A stretch of DNA of 64,000 nt from CALBPI01 sp942491885 (GCA_942491885.1 CALOCQ010000002.1:992001-1056000); one strand, 5' to 3'; positions 9,437-19,129 are shown, numbered from the stretch's first letter. Program-made: numbers and translations. Notes: generated by a model from the sequence alone, not told the origin.

Positions 9437-10168
9437 ATGGAATCCGAAACCGATATTCGAGGCCAACGCGACCACGCAGCCATTCGTTTGCAGCAACAAA
9501 CGACGCCGGCGCAACTGTTCGCAAGGCTGATCATCTTTTTCACGATCCTGATCGGTGCCGTTGCAACGCTGGCCTTAACGGCCCCGGATGCGCTGCGCTG
9601 GCTGCCACTGGCCGGCACAGATGCCCTCGAGGCGGCGCGACTCGACGTAGCTGACGATGTGCAGGACCTGCTGCCCGCGACCGGCACCGCACGCGCGCAG
9701 CCCACGGCGTCGGTCACGCCGCGACAGGCGGGGCTGCTGCTATTGTTCCTGGCCAACAGTCTGGTGTTTGCGATGCTGGTCATGTTACCCATTACCTGGA
9801 CCTACAAGGCGACCCAGCAGCAAGCCGGCTACCGCAAAACCTTTGTTCGGGCGCTAATCGTGTTGCCGGTATGTGCGACAACGATCGTGCTGCTGATCCA
9901 GGACAGCCTCGCGCTGGCCTTTGGCCTCGCCGCGCTGGTCGCCGCAGTGCGGTTTCGCGTGGCGCTCAAAGATCCGCTCGACGGCATTTATATTTTCGCG
10001 GCGATATGCGTTGGGCTGGCCGCAGGCATCGGGTTTATCGGAATCGCCACTGTCATGGCCATCATATTCTGCTTCGCCAACACATGGCTCTGGCACATCG
10101 ACTACGGACAAAACCCGCTGGACGACGCCCGCTCGGAACGTGATCGGGCCAGAATCGACCGGCCTTGA
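9437..10168 (+). CDS. DUF4956-family membrane protein
   Basis: This integral membrane protein of about 243 residues has a hydrophobic helix near 25-45, a soluble segment, and three to four helices after residue 85. The motif region SLALAFGLAALVAAVRFRVALKDPLD... is the signature of DUF4956: a helix followed by RFR and KDPLD. The family often occurs beside polyphosphate-polymerase (VTC-like) or CotH genes, but no such neighbour is seen here. I chose the ATG at 9437; the open frame extends upstream into the divergent gene. Function unknown. Confidence 0.8.
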   Translation: MESETDIRGQRDHAAIRLQQQTTPAQLFARLIIFFTILIGAVATLALTAPDALRWLPLAGTDALEAARLDVADDVQDLLPATGTARAQPTASVTPRQAGLLLLFLANSLVFAMLVMLPITWTYKATQQQAGYRKTFVRALIVLPVCATTIVLLIQDSLALAFGLAALVAAVRFRVALKDPLDGIYIFAAICVGLAAGIGFIGIATVMAIIFCFANTWLWHIDYGQNPLDDARSERDRARIDRP

Positions 10169-10256
10169 TGCGACACGCCACCCGTGCAGGCAATGGTGCC
10201 GCGCAGCCACGCAAACCGGACGTCTGCCCGGAGGGCAAACGCCACCCGGCCGGCCC

Positions 10257-10979
10257 CTACTGAATAACCAGCGGCGTGCGGAGCGTTGTTTCGAGGAGCG
10301 TGCCGCGCGGCACGTTGATGCTCGCACCGGACGTCAGGATAGACACGCCAGCACCAATCTTGGCACCTTTCTTCGCGCCTTTGCTGCCACCGATCAAACC
10401 ACCGACAGCAGCCGTTCTGGCCGAACGCGCAACGGTTCGTCCGGCCTCAGGGCCGGTCTGTGCCATAAGCCCCGATGTCGCGATTGGAAATAACTGATCG
10501 TCGATCATGATGTCGGTGAACTCCAGTGTCAGCTCCGAATTACCCACAACACGGCCCGACTGTTTGGACGATGAAATCCTGCCGTGCAGGAATGTACCGC
10601 GTGGCGCCACCGTGACGCCGCCGACCACGATCGCACCCTCGAGCTGCCCGCGGAATCGATGACCCGCGCCGTGCTGCTGGGTATTAACGTTTTCAACTGT
10701 CCGGATAACCAGCCGCGTTCCGACGGGAACCGTCAGCGCGGGTGCTTGTGCCTCGGCTTCAGCGGCATCGACGCCACTGCTGAAGAACACACCCAAGACC
10801 TCGTCTTCCTTGTAGGCCTCGATGCCCTCGCCGGTGTCGAACATGATGACGCCATTGCTACTGCCGATAAAATCGCCCTCAAGAACGCTACCGTCCGAGA
10901 GTTCAATAGAATCGGCCAGTATCGGCGAACTGATAAATATCGCGAAAACTGCGGCCAGTAAAATCAGGTGTCGAGGCAT
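10257..10979 (-). CDS. Exported protein with SM-like N-terminus and glycine-rich hydrophobic segment
   Basis: I do not recognise this protein. It has 240 residues and a signal peptide ending in ILADS. A short N-terminal domain (IELSDGSVLEGDFIG; FDTGEGIEAYKEDEV) resembles the domain that precedes DUF481. A beta-rich middle (VPVGTRLVIRTVENVN; GVTVAPRGTFLHGRI) and a glycine-rich stretch near 190-220 (GGLIGGSKGAKKGAKIGAG) of glycine-zipper type follow. The ribosome site (GGAG) is well placed. It is convergent with the DUF4956 gene and divergent from the DUF4136 gene. An envelope role is likely; nothing more can be said. Confidence 0.7.
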   Translation of the reverse strand: MPRHLILLAAVFAIFISSPILADSIELSDGSVLEGDFIGSSNGVIMFDTGEGIEAYKEDEVLGVFFSSGVDAAEAEAQAPALTVPVGTRLVIRTVENVNTQQHGAGHRFRGQLEGAIVVGGVTVAPRGTFLHGRISSSKQSGRVVGNSELTLEFTDIMIDDQLFPIATSGLMAQTGPEAGRTVARSARTAAVGGLIGGSKGAKKGAKIGAGVSILTSGASINVPRGTLLETTLRTPLVIQ

Positions 10980-11173
10980 GATGGATATCTCCGTTCACGG
11001 GTGAGCAAGCAATCCAGAGACTGTCAAGCGCTGGTTTAATAAGCAGAAGCCTATATTGTCGGTAGCGACGGGACAAGGTAGAGTCCTGACCATCATCATC
11101 CGGGTGCGGGCAGCTCCCGGAGCGGCGCGCACCTGCGGCGGCGCAAACTTTAGATCAACATTGGAGAACTCTC

Positions 11174-11758
11174 ATGGCAATTCGACGAGCTGGCTTATTT
11201 GCACTGGCGCTGCTCAGTATGGGCCTGGGCGCGTGCGCGACAGGCTTCAACGCCACCTACGACAACGACCCGGGCCACGACTTTTCCGGCTACCAGACTT
11301 TTGCGTGGATCTCCGATAACCCGATGATCGTGGGACCGACCGACCGCATGGTGAACCCATTGGTCGAGCCGCGCATCATGTCGGCAATCGAAGATGGCAT
11401 GGCGGTGCGCGGCTATAAGAAAATCGACGATGCGGACGCGGCCGATTTCGTCATCTCTTTCACCATTGGCTCGCGTGAGGAGATCAAGGTCAGTTCATAC
11501 CCGTCCACTTATGCGGCGTACGGTTATGGTCGCGGCTGGGGCGGGCGTTATTACGGCGTCGGCATGGCGACCGAAACACAGGTTCGCCAGTATCAGCAGG
11601 GCATGCTTGCCGTCGATATTTTCGACGTCAAAGAACGCCGGCCGGTCTGGCATGGTGTTGCGACCAAGTCCATTACCGAGTCCGATCGCAACAACCTCAA
11701 TGAGACCATTGAGGCTGCGGTAACCGCCATTCTGAAGGCATTCCCGCCGCCGCAGTAG
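11174..11758 (+). CDS. DUF4136 lipoprotein
   Basis: This exported lipoprotein of 194 residues has a lipobox (GLGAC) and a DUF4136 domain. Family features are the N-terminal strand with DFSGYQTFAW, the central FVISFTIGSREE, a Gly/Tyr-rich loop (YGYGRGWGGRYYG) and the C-terminal RRPVWHGVATKSI with a final helix. DUF4136 proteins are periplasmic lipoproteins of unknown function. The ribosome site TTGGAGA is clear. It ends 3 bases before the next gene and starts a run of four same-strand envelope genes. Confidence 0.9.
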   Translation: MAIRRAGLFALALLSMGLGACATGFNATYDNDPGHDFSGYQTFAWISDNPMIVGPTDRMVNPLVEPRIMSAIEDGMAVRGYKKIDDADAADFVISFTIGSREEIKVSSYPSTYAAYGYGRGWGGRYYGVGMATETQVRQYQQGMLAVDIFDVKERRPVWHGVATKSITESDRNNLNETIEAAVTAILKAFPPPQ

Positions 11759-11761
11759 GCC

Positions 11762-13195
11762 TTGACGAGTATCTCACTGCACAAGAAACGTCATCATCTG
11801 CGCAAGCACGTCGCTGCGCCGGTTGTCGCGACGGCAATACTGGCAGTTTCCGGCATTGCATCGGCGCAGGAAGTAGCAGAGATTCCGTTTTTCAACGCGC
11901 CGCCCGGTTCGGCGGCGCTCGGTGGCGGCTTGCGGATGGGTCAAAGCCCCTACCTTGCCAGCGACAGCGAGGACGAACGCCAGCTAGACCTGATTCCGCT
12001 GTACCTCTACGAAGGCGAATACCTGTTTGCCAGAGGTACTGCCGGTGGTCTGCATGTGCTGCGCAACGATGCACTCGAGCTCAACCTGTACGCGCGCTAT
12101 CGCTTCCAGCGACTCGACCCGGACAGCAATACCTTCTATGAGGGGCTCGAAGAACGCCGCCAGTCTGTCGATGCCGGCTTCGAGCTGGGGTTGAAACAGC
12201 CATGGGGTGAGCTGAAGCTGGACTGGGTTACAGACATGCTCGACCGGCATAATGGCCAGGAGATCCGCGCGTCGTATCGCTATCGCGTCGAAACGGGGCC
12301 ATGGTCGGTTTCGCCCTTCGTCAGCTGGTCCTGGCAGAGCGACAAGCTCAGTGACTATTATTTTGGTGTCAGCGAAGCCGAAGCGACCGCCGCGCGTCCT
12401 GCTTACGCGCCGGGTGAGTCACAGTGGATCAGCTTCGGGTTAAATACGGCCTGGCAGGCGACAGATCGGGTCGTGTTTTTTGGCAATGTCGCGTTCGGCG
12501 GCGCGGGCTCCGAAATCACCAACAGTCCACTGGTGGAAGAGGACGGATTCTCCAGCGCGTTCGTCGGCGGCACCTACATGTTCGGCAACGCAAGACGACC
12601 GGACGCCATCGTCGACAAGGAACGCGCCGGCGAGTGGTCATGGCGCGCCAACTACGGCTACCAGGCTGACGGCAACATCGTCAGCGAAATTGACCAGGGT
12701 GATTTCAGCAAGAGCGGCGTCGCGGACACCAACATCGCCGGACTGACGTTCAGCAAGCTGCTCGGCAACAGTGAGCGTGTCGACTTTCTTGGGCGTATCG
12801 CGCTGTTCCGCCATTTCGAGGAAGACGAAGGCAATGGCAATTTCTCGAGCTATGCCGCCTACATCATGGCGATGGGCAAGGGCTACTCGCCGTGGAGTGG
12901 CGACGAGGTGTTCCGCTGGGGCTTTGGTTTCGGCATGTCGTATGCCGAACGCGTGCCGATCGCAGAGCAACGTAAACAGGCCGCCAAGAATGACAACACC
13001 GCACATTTCCTCAACTATCTTGAAATGTCGCTGGACTTCCCGTTACGCCGCATATCGCGCAGCCGCTGGCTGGAGAACTGCTATGCCGGTGTAACCATCG
13101 TGCATCGCTCGGGCATATTCGGCTCGTCTGACTTCCTCGGTAACGTTTCCGGCGGCGCCGACTGGCTGACGGGCCACCTGGAGTGCAAACGATGA
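11762..13195 (+). CDS. MipA/OmpV-type outer-membrane barrel, long form
   Basis: This is an outer-membrane barrel protein of 477 residues with a signal peptide (IASAQ). Residues 45-275 match the MipA/OmpV pattern: SPYLASDSEDERQLDLIPLY, then YYFGVSEAEA, a Tyr-Ala-Pro-Gly segment and TNSPLVEEDG. About 200 additional residues of beta-strand pattern follow, which most MipA proteins (about 250-280 residues) lack. The only start that keeps the signal peptide is TTG, 3 bases after the DUF4136 stop, so the exact start is uncertain. Its stop overlaps the start of the SYLF gene. A second long MipA-type protein lies at 15144-16700. Role unknown; MipA family members bind MltA or act as porin-like barrels. 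Confidence 0.78.
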   Translation: MTSISLHKKRHHLRKHVAAPVVATAILAVSGIASAQEVAEIPFFNAPPGSAALGGGLRMGQSPYLASDSEDERQLDLIPLYLYEGEYLFARGTAGGLHVLRNDALELNLYARYRFQRLDPDSNTFYEGLEERRQSVDAGFELGLKQPWGELKLDWVTDMLDRHNGQEIRASYRYRVETGPWSVSPFVSWSWQSDKLSDYYFGVSEAEATAARPAYAPGESQWISFGLNTAWQATDRVVFFGNVAFGGAGSEITNSPLVEEDGFSSAFVGGTYMFGNARRPDAIVDKERAGEWSWRANYGYQADGNIVSEIDQGDFSKSGVADTNIAGLTFSKLLGNSERVDFLGRIALFRHFEEDEGNGNFSSYAAYIMAMGKGYSPWSGDEVFRWGFGFGMSYAERVPIAEQRKQAAKNDNTAHFLNYLEMSLDFPLRRISRSRWLENCYAGVTIVHRSGIFGSSDFLGNVSGGADWLTGHLECKR

Positions 13196-13737
13196 AACGC
13201 CGGATAATGATGATAGTCATGATCGCCCTGGCCAGCGCAATGCCTGCCGCCGGCGAATGGCAAGCGGACGACAACAGTAAGGTGGAAGTGAAATCGGCGC
13301 GGGCTATCGCCGCATTTCGCGAGCGCGCACCACGCTCAGAGCCGTATTTCGACGAGGCTTATGCCTTCGCGATTTTCCCGTCGGTAACGCGCGCCGGGTT
13401 TGGTTTTGGTGGCGCATACGGCAAGGGTATTGTGGTTGAGGCTGAACGCACCATAGGCACTACCAGGTACTGGCAATTCACGTCCGGCATCCAGGCCGGC
13501 GCACGCAACTTCAGCATGATCGTGTTCTTTAAAGACAGGCAAGCGCTCGAGTACTACCAGCTTGGCAAGACCCAGTTCATGGGGCAGGCCGGTATCGCTA
13601 TCGCGACGGTCGGTATCGCCGGCACGCCCGCCTACAGCGATGGCGTTGCGGTCATCACGCTGACGCGCCTGGGGCTGATGGGAGAGTTCACCGTGTCAGG
13701 CGCGAAGTTCACCTACAAGCCGCTGACGCCGGAATAA
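13192..13737 (+). CDS. SYLF/YSC84-domain exported protein
   Basis: This is a small exported protein of about 181 residues with a signal peptide (AMPAAG). The SYLF-like (Ysc84) domain covers most of the mature chain: the motif AYAFAIFPSVTRAGFGFGGAYGKG, then FTSGIQAGARNFSMIVFF. Eukaryotic SYLF domains bind phosphoinositides, and bacterial members are thought to bind lipids. The ATG at 13192 overlaps the preceding stop (ATGA); an ATG nine bases upstream is an alternative. The stop is 2 bases before the next gene, so the three barrel-region genes are coupled. Confidence 0.87.
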   Translation: MKRRIMMIVMIALASAMPAAGEWQADDNSKVEVKSARAIAAFRERAPRSEPYFDEAYAFAIFPSVTRAGFGFGGAYGKGIVVEAERTIGTTRYWQFTSGIQAGARNFSMIVFFKDRQALEYYQLGKTQFMGQAGIAIATVGIAGTPAYSDGVAVITLTRLGLMGEFTVSGAKFTYKPLTPE

Positions 13738-13739
13738 AG

Positions 13740-15125
13740 GTGAGCAAAGCCTGGCGCAGCATTGTGTTACTCGCCACGCTCGTAATGAGCCCTGCGATCG
13801 CGGGAGAAATCCCCGGACTCGCACCGCAATTGCCGCCCTACCATGAGCGCGATCTGGAGATTTCATTCAGCAATGACTTCCTCGGTCGCGGCGGCTCTGT
13901 CGATGATTTTCGCACCCAGCAATTCACGGTGTCGGCGAAGCTCTCCGGGCGTTGGCTCGCGGTGCTGGATCACAGCATCCTGACCCTCGATGACGGCATT
14001 GATACAGGACGAGCAGATCAGCTATCGGCGTCATTCGGCTACCAGTTGATCAACCGCAACGCGACAGGCCGCACCGACACGCTAATTGCAGGCTTGGGTT
14101 TGCGCAGTAGCGGTGATTTCGCCGGCGATCGCATTCAGAACGGATTTCATCGGCTGATCGGCAGCGAGATCGAAACTCTGCCCTACCCTGATGCCAGCAG
14201 CACGGACGTCACGGCATGGGTGGACGCCAATCACTACCGCAGGTTGCGTGCAAGCGGCGACGCCGGCCTGCTGACAAGCTGGGAGCGCGGCATCTGGCTT
14301 CGCGCCGGTTCGCTGCTGACCAGCGACGGACAATGGGACGGTACAACTGCGTTGCTGGCGGTCGCCAGACGCCCATCGATCGACCTGTGGCTGGGTGTGC
14401 GCAGCGACTGGCGCTCAGGCTACGATGACGTGGTGCTGCGTGAGACGGCGGCCGCGGAGGAAGATGTCGCGCTGACGCTGGGCGTTCGATTCGGCCCGGT
14501 GGTTATCGAAACGGTTCAACAGCGCGACAACGACGCATCTTACGGTCAGCTGCGGCTGGTCTCGACCGGGCACAGGCACAGCGCGGCGGCGGCTCATGGC
14601 GATCGCTTCGAGCTCGACTTCGCTGTCGTGCTACCGGATGTGCACATGCGATTGGCGGGCAAATACCCCAAGCGTATTTTTGGCTCAGAGGGGGGCGCAT
14701 GGCGACAATCCCTGCTCGTCGCGGCGAGCTACGGCGAACCTCAATATGGCAGCAACACGCGCCTGTTCGTGCGTAGCGGCCAACTCGACATCGGGCTGGA
14801 ATTCGAGCGGCCCTGGTCGGGACGCGCTGAATGGTTGAGCATTTATGCAACGACGACGGCCGGTTGGCGAGAACAAAAACTGATTGCGCTGAGCGCGGCA
14901 CAGGAACAGCAATCAACGGGAGCAGGGCGCGCGATTGCGACGTTCTCGGCGGGATTCCGCTTCAATGCGGCGGGCACAGAAAACCGTTCTGGTTTCCGCA
15001 TACAAACCGGCGTTGTTGCTGCACTACCCTTGTCGGGCGCGAGCCTTGCCGTCGAAGGACAGTCCTACCGCGTGCAGAAATCCTCAATCAATCTGACGCT
15101 CGGCTTCGCCGCCAGCTTCGACTAG
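13740..15125 (+). CDS. Probable outer-membrane beta-barrel, LpxR-like
   Basis: I do not recognise this protein firmly. It has 461 residues, a GTG start preceded by AAAGG, and a signal peptide ending AIAGE. Amphipathic strands run along the whole length to a C-terminal aromatic residue (FAASFD). Early on, ISFSNDFLGRGGSVDDFRTQQFTVS recalls the Asn-Asp and Asp-Arg pattern of DUF2219/LpxR lipid A deacylases. However, I cannot identify the catalytic His/Ser pair with confidence. It is the last gene of the block that starts at 11174 and is convergent with the second MipA-type gene. An outer-membrane location is likely; the enzyme call is tentative. Confidence 0.55.
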   Translation: MSKAWRSIVLLATLVMSPAIAGEIPGLAPQLPPYHERDLEISFSNDFLGRGGSVDDFRTQQFTVSAKLSGRWLAVLDHSILTLDDGIDTGRADQLSASFGYQLINRNATGRTDTLIAGLGLRSSGDFAGDRIQNGFHRLIGSEIETLPYPDASSTDVTAWVDANHYRRLRASGDAGLLTSWERGIWLRAGSLLTSDGQWDGTTALLAVARRPSIDLWLGVRSDWRSGYDDVVLRETAAAEEDVALTLGVRFGPVVIETVQQRDNDASYGQLRLVSTGHRHSAAAAHGDRFELDFAVVLPDVHMRLAGKYPKRIFGSEGGAWRQSLLVAASYGEPQYGSNTRLFVRSGQLDIGLEFERPWSGRAEWLSIYATTTAGWREQKLIALSAAQEQQSTGAGRAIATFSAGFRFNAAGTENRSGFRIQTGVVAALPLSGASLAVEGQSYRVQKSSINLTLGFAASFD

Positions 15126-15143
15126 CGACACCTTGACCCGACG

Positions 15144-16700
15144 CTAGAAGCCCACGCTAAAAAATAGCTTCGGGCCATGCTGGCGCAACTTCAATTTGCC
15201 ACCCAGGTCTTGGTCCTTGGCGGTCAGATTCAGCGTGTAAAAGTTGTAGCCAACCCCCGCGCTGAGAAAATCGCCTAGTTGTCGCTGCAGGTCGACGCTC
15301 AGAAATCCCATGAAACCGCTGTAGCGATCGAAGTCGAGCGCGAACAGGTTCAGGTCGGCCGCCAGGCGCCAGTCCTCGTTCAGCGCGATAGCGCCCAATG
15401 CGCCAACCGTCGGCAGCGGCGCTTCGGCACTAAGTCGTTCACTTTGCTGCGAATCGACCTCGGCGAGCCGGGAATCAAATTGAACGTAGCTGATACCCGC
15501 TTTGACGGCGAACTCTTTTTGCGTGTCGCGCAGCAGCGAATAGGCGTAGGAGAAGCGCAGCAGTGACGACTCGAGGCGGGTCTCCACATCGGTTCCGGCG
15601 CCCAGAGCCAGGTCACCGAAAATCAGATCCTGATCGAGCGTAGTTGTGGACCGTCGCTGCGTTCGAAAATAACCGAGCTCAAACTGATGGTAGTAGCCGT
15701 TGCGTATTCGGGCATCAATCTGGAACACCGTTTGGCGGTCCGCCACACCGAGCAGGTCCTCGATATCCACCGGGTCACCGCTCTGCCCGCCATCCGTATT
15801 TCGCTGCACTGTGGTATTGGTCAGGCTGCTGAATGAGCCCAGCCGAATCTCGATGCCCTGCTCTCGCAATGGTCCCTGATAGCCACGCGGCAGGAACAGG
15901 TCGGCGTTGTAGGCCAGACCAAGCGATGCGGACCATTGCCGGTCGCGACTCACAATCGGGCTATCGACAATCGTGTCATCGAGAAACTCGACGCCGATGC
16001 TGGTCTTCAGAAGCCAGCGTGGTGCCAGCTCATAGCCCAGCGCAAACCCTGCCCACAGATTATTCGCCGCGCCGGGCTGGTAGGCGGGTCGCTGCGGGGT
16101 CGACTCCTGCGCCGACACGGAAAAGTAATGGCCGCTGTAGTCTTTGCTGAGATGCGTCAGCTTGATGGCGGGAACGAAAAACCCGCGCGGGAATTTCAGT
16201 GGCAGCGAAAACTCGAGCTCGCTGGTCGTGCCGCTATGCCGGTTGGGCAGGTCCCAGTAAGACCGAAACTGGATATTGACAGGCGAGCCCCGCCAGCCGA
16301 TCAGCGGCCCTGATTCCAGCGCCCAGCCTCTTTCGCCGATGCCCACGAGCTGATCGTTGTTGGCGACGCCCGGACCCAGCGTCTGCACGCGCGCAATGAG
16401 GCCGTACTCCCACTGCTTCTCGGTGACGACGCGCAGGCCGAAGTTCTCGCCGCGAATCAGCAGCCAGTTGTCGGTAAACGCGGAATGCTCAAAGCTGGTC
16501 AGGTAGGGATAGATCAACGTTGAGTTAGCGGTGCCGGCGTAGGGGTTCTGTGTCACCGAATAGGCCATACCGAGCGCATAGTCGTTCAGGTCTGTAGCGC
16601 GCAAACGATCCAGCACCGACTCCGCTCCGGCATTGGCCGTGACGACCAGCAGAACAAACATCGACAAAAGCGAAACGCAGATCTTGTTGGCCAACGGCAT
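15144..16700 (-). CDS. MipA/OmpV-type outer-membrane barrel, long form
   Basis: This outer-membrane barrel protein of 518 residues has a signal peptide (TANAGAES). The MipA/OmpV core lies at about residues 35-265 and shows the family motifs: NPYAGTANSTLIYPYLTSF, HYFSVSAQES and DSPIVSRDRQWSASLGLAY. An extra region of about 240 residues continues in beta-strand pattern to a C-terminal Phe (FFSVGF), a typical Bam signal. It resembles the protein at 11762-13195 in layout. It is divergent from the octahaem cytochrome gene, with 128 bases between the two start codons. Function unknown. Confidence 0.78.
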   Translation of the reverse strand: MPLANKICVSLLSMFVLLVVTANAGAESVLDRLRATDLNDYALGMAYSVTQNPYAGTANSTLIYPYLTSFEHSAFTDNWLLIRGENFGLRVVTEKQWEYGLIARVQTLGPGVANNDQLVGIGERGWALESGPLIGWRGSPVNIQFRSYWDLPNRHSGTTSELEFSLPLKFPRGFFVPAIKLTHLSKDYSGHYFSVSAQESTPQRPAYQPGAANNLWAGFALGYELAPRWLLKTSIGVEFLDDTIVDSPIVSRDRQWSASLGLAYNADLFLPRGYQGPLREQGIEIRLGSFSSLTNTTVQRNTDGGQSGDPVDIEDLLGVADRQTVFQIDARIRNGYYHQFELGYFRTQRRSTTTLDQDLIFGDLALGAGTDVETRLESSLLRFSYAYSLLRDTQKEFAVKAGISYVQFDSRLAEVDSQQSERLSAEAPLPTVGALGAIALNEDWRLAADLNLFALDFDRYSGFMGFLSVDLQRQLGDFLSAGVGYNFYTLNLTAKDQDLGGKLKLRQHGPKLFFSVGF

Positions 16701-16828
16701 ACCGACACTTTGTTACCATTTCCCTCGCAGCGTACACTGAAGCCGGCATCGGATCAGCAACAGTCGCCTGCATTCAACCCGCCGGATCCGCTGTCGTTAC
16801 CTGCCTTGCCTGCACCTGGAAAACTATC

Positions 16829-19129
16829 TTGCTTACCTACCGACCTGCCCACCTGTTGCCGTTGATCATTGTGTTGCTGTTGTCGGGCTGCGGCGAAGAC
16901 AAGCCGGCCAGGACGGCTGCCGTCAGCTTTGCGCCCGCGACGTTTGTCGGCAGCGAGTCGTGTCAGGGCTGCCACGATGCCGAGTACGCAGGCTGGCAGG
17001 GCTCACATCACGAGTTGGCGATGCAACCCGCAAACGCCAACACAATACTGGGCGATTTCGACGACGCGAGCTTCGACTACTTCGGCACCGAAACGCAGTT
17101 CTACACCCGCGGGGACGACTACTACGTCAAGACTGCCGATGAGACCGGCGAGGACCGCGAATTCCGGATCGCCTACGCCTTCGGCGTCGAGCCGCTGCAG
17201 CAGTATCTCGTCGAGTTCCCCGGCGGTCGGCTGCAAACTCTGGCGTTCTCGTGGGACACGCGCGCAAAAGCGGACGGCGGCGAACGCTGGTTTCACATCT
17301 ATCCGGACGAGAACATCGAGCCGGACGACTCATTGCACTGGACCGGGCCGCAGCAAAACTGGAATTACATGTGCGCCGAGTGCCACTCGACCAACGTCGT
17401 CATGGGCTACGACGCCAACAGCGATTCCTTCGACACCACCTACTCGGAAATCAGCGTGGGCTGTGAGGGCTGCCACGGCCCCGGTTCCGCACATATCGAG
17501 CGCGTCAAGGCCGGTGTCGAAGGCGGCAACTATGGTTTCGACGTGAATCTGGACGATCATAAGAACGCCAGATGGGTCATGAACACGGAGACCGGCATCG
17601 CGAAACGCAGCGAGCTGCGCATGCAACCGCAGCAGCAACCGGAAGCCTGCGGGCGCTGCCATGCGCGGCGCGGCATCATCGCGCCCGAATACGAGTACGG
17701 AAAGCCGCTGGCCGATACGCACATTCCGGCGCTGCTCGAGGAAAACCTCTATTTCGCCGATGGCCAGATTCTCGACGAGGTCTATGTCTACGGCTCGTTC
17801 CTGCAAAGCAAGATGTATCAGGCGGGCGTTACCTGCACCGATTGCCATGACCCGCATACCTCGAAGCTGATCACCGGCAGCAATCCGAACGACGTTTGCA
17901 GCCAGTGCCATCTGCCGGCCAGGTTTGCGGCGCCCGAACATGCCCGCCACGCACCGGCCGATGCCGGCTGCGTCGACTGCCACATGACCCCGCGCACCTA
18001 CATGGTCGTCGACGATCGCAGGGACCACAGCTTCAGAATCCCCCGCCCCGATCTGAGCGCAGATATCGGTACGCCGAACGCCTGCACCACCTGCCACAGC
18101 GACCAGGACGCAACATGGGCGGCGGCCGCCGTGAGCGAATGGCGCGGCCCCGATGCGCCGGCGCTGGAGCCGCATTTCGCGACCGCGCTTGACGCCAGCC
18201 GGCACACCTTCGCCAACGGACAGTTGCGTGACGTCATCAACAACGCCCAACTGCCGGGCATCGCCCGCGCCACTGCGGTGTCCGAGCTGGCGCAGCCATT
18301 CGGCAGCGGGGAATTCGAGGCGCTGCAGAAATCGCTCGCCAGTCCGAACGTACTGGTGAGGATCGCCGCGCTCAGGCAGCTGCGTACGTTACCGCCCGAA
18401 CTGAGGTTACGTTTGCCGGGCGCGAGACTGCTTGCCGACAAAGTGCGCGGCGTGCGCATCGAAGCGGCAATTACCTTCGCCGATATGTCGGACCGGCTGC
18501 CGGCCGATGAGGCGCGCGCATGGCCACAAGCCGAAGCGGATTTCCGCACGGCTTACGGGGCGCTCGCCAACCGTCCCGATGCGCTGGTCGCGTTAGCCAC
18601 CTTCGAGACAGCCGAGCAGAATACGGATAAAGCGATGGCGCTGTACGAGCAGGCACTGCGCATGGAACCGCGTGCGGTTACAGCACGCGTCAACCTGGCC
18701 GACGGCTTGCGGCGTGGCGGCGAGGAGGCGCGCGCCGAAAAACTTTTGCGTGATGGCCTGGCACTGGATACGGGCAACGGCGCATTGCGTCACACGCTCG
18801 GCCTGTCGCTGGTACGCAGCGGTCGTCCGGAGGCGGCGCTTAGCGAATTGCGCCAGGCCGCAGAACTCGAGCCCGATAATCCGCGCTTCGCATACGTGCT
18901 TGGCGTCGCACTGAATTCTCTGGGTAAACCGCAAGAGGCATTACAGGTGTTGGGCGAGGCGCATGCGCGATTCGCCGGTGACTACAACATCGCGATGGCG
19001 CTGGCCACGATGCTCGCCGAGGCCGGCAATCAGAAAGATGCGCTGGAGATCGCTTACACGCTGGCGAGGCGCCATCCGGAAGACCAGGGTGTGCTCGGTC
19101 TGTTGCGTTCGCTGGGCGCGGTTCCCTAG
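16829..19129 (+). CDS. Octahaem c-type cytochrome lipoprotein with TPR domain
   Basis: This exported multihaem cytochrome has 766 residues. The N-terminus has a lipobox (LLLSGC), so it should be a periplasm-facing lipoprotein. Eight CXXCH haem sites are present, beginning at about residues 45, 182, 212, 274, 336, 357, 381 and 419. The haem part resembles the cytochrome c554/c-prime group (doubled CXXCH proteins). The last 230 residues hold tetratricopeptide repeats (ALYEQALRMEPRAVTARVNL and similar). Such proteins carry electrons or reduce oxidised N or S compounds; the substrate is not evident and no quinol oxidase is encoded nearby. The start is TTG, the only one that gives a compact signal peptide. 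The stop overlaps the convergent AraC gene by 4 bases. Confidence 0.88.
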   Translation: MLTYRPAHLLPLIIVLLLSGCGEDKPARTAAVSFAPATFVGSESCQGCHDAEYAGWQGSHHELAMQPANANTILGDFDDASFDYFGTETQFYTRGDDYYVKTADETGEDREFRIAYAFGVEPLQQYLVEFPGGRLQTLAFSWDTRAKADGGERWFHIYPDENIEPDDSLHWTGPQQNWNYMCAECHSTNVVMGYDANSDSFDTTYSEISVGCEGCHGPGSAHIERVKAGVEGGNYGFDVNLDDHKNARWVMNTETGIAKRSELRMQPQQQPEACGRCHARRGIIAPEYEYGKPLADTHIPALLEENLYFADGQILDEVYVYGSFLQSKMYQAGVTCTDCHDPHTSKLITGSNPNDVCSQCHLPARFAAPEHARHAPADAGCVDCHMTPRTYMVVDDRRDHSFRIPRPDLSADIGTPNACTTCHSDQDATWAAAAVSEWRGPDAPALEPHFATALDASRHTFANGQLRDVINNAQLPGIARATAVSELAQPFGSGEFEALQKSLASPNVLVRIAALRQLRTLPPELRLRLPGARLLADKVRGVRIEAAITFADMSDRLPADEARAWPQAEADFRTAYGALANRPDALVALATFETAEQNTDKAMALYEQALRMEPRAVTARVNLADGLRRGGEEARAEKLLRDGLALDTGNGALRHTLGLSLVRSGRPEAALSELRQAAELEPDNPRFAYVLGVALNSLGKPQEALQVLGEAHARFAGDYNIAMALATMLAEAGNQKDALEIAYTLARRHPEDQGVLGLLRSLGAVP

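Noticed and set aside
10180..10256. Possible terminator between the DUF4956 gene and the convergent gene (GTCTGCCC-GGA-GGGCAAAC)
   Set aside because: The stem is only about five pairs and no T run follows on either strand.
17330..18250. 306-residue minus-strand frame
   Set aside because: It is antisense to the haem part of the octahaem cytochrome and has no known motif.
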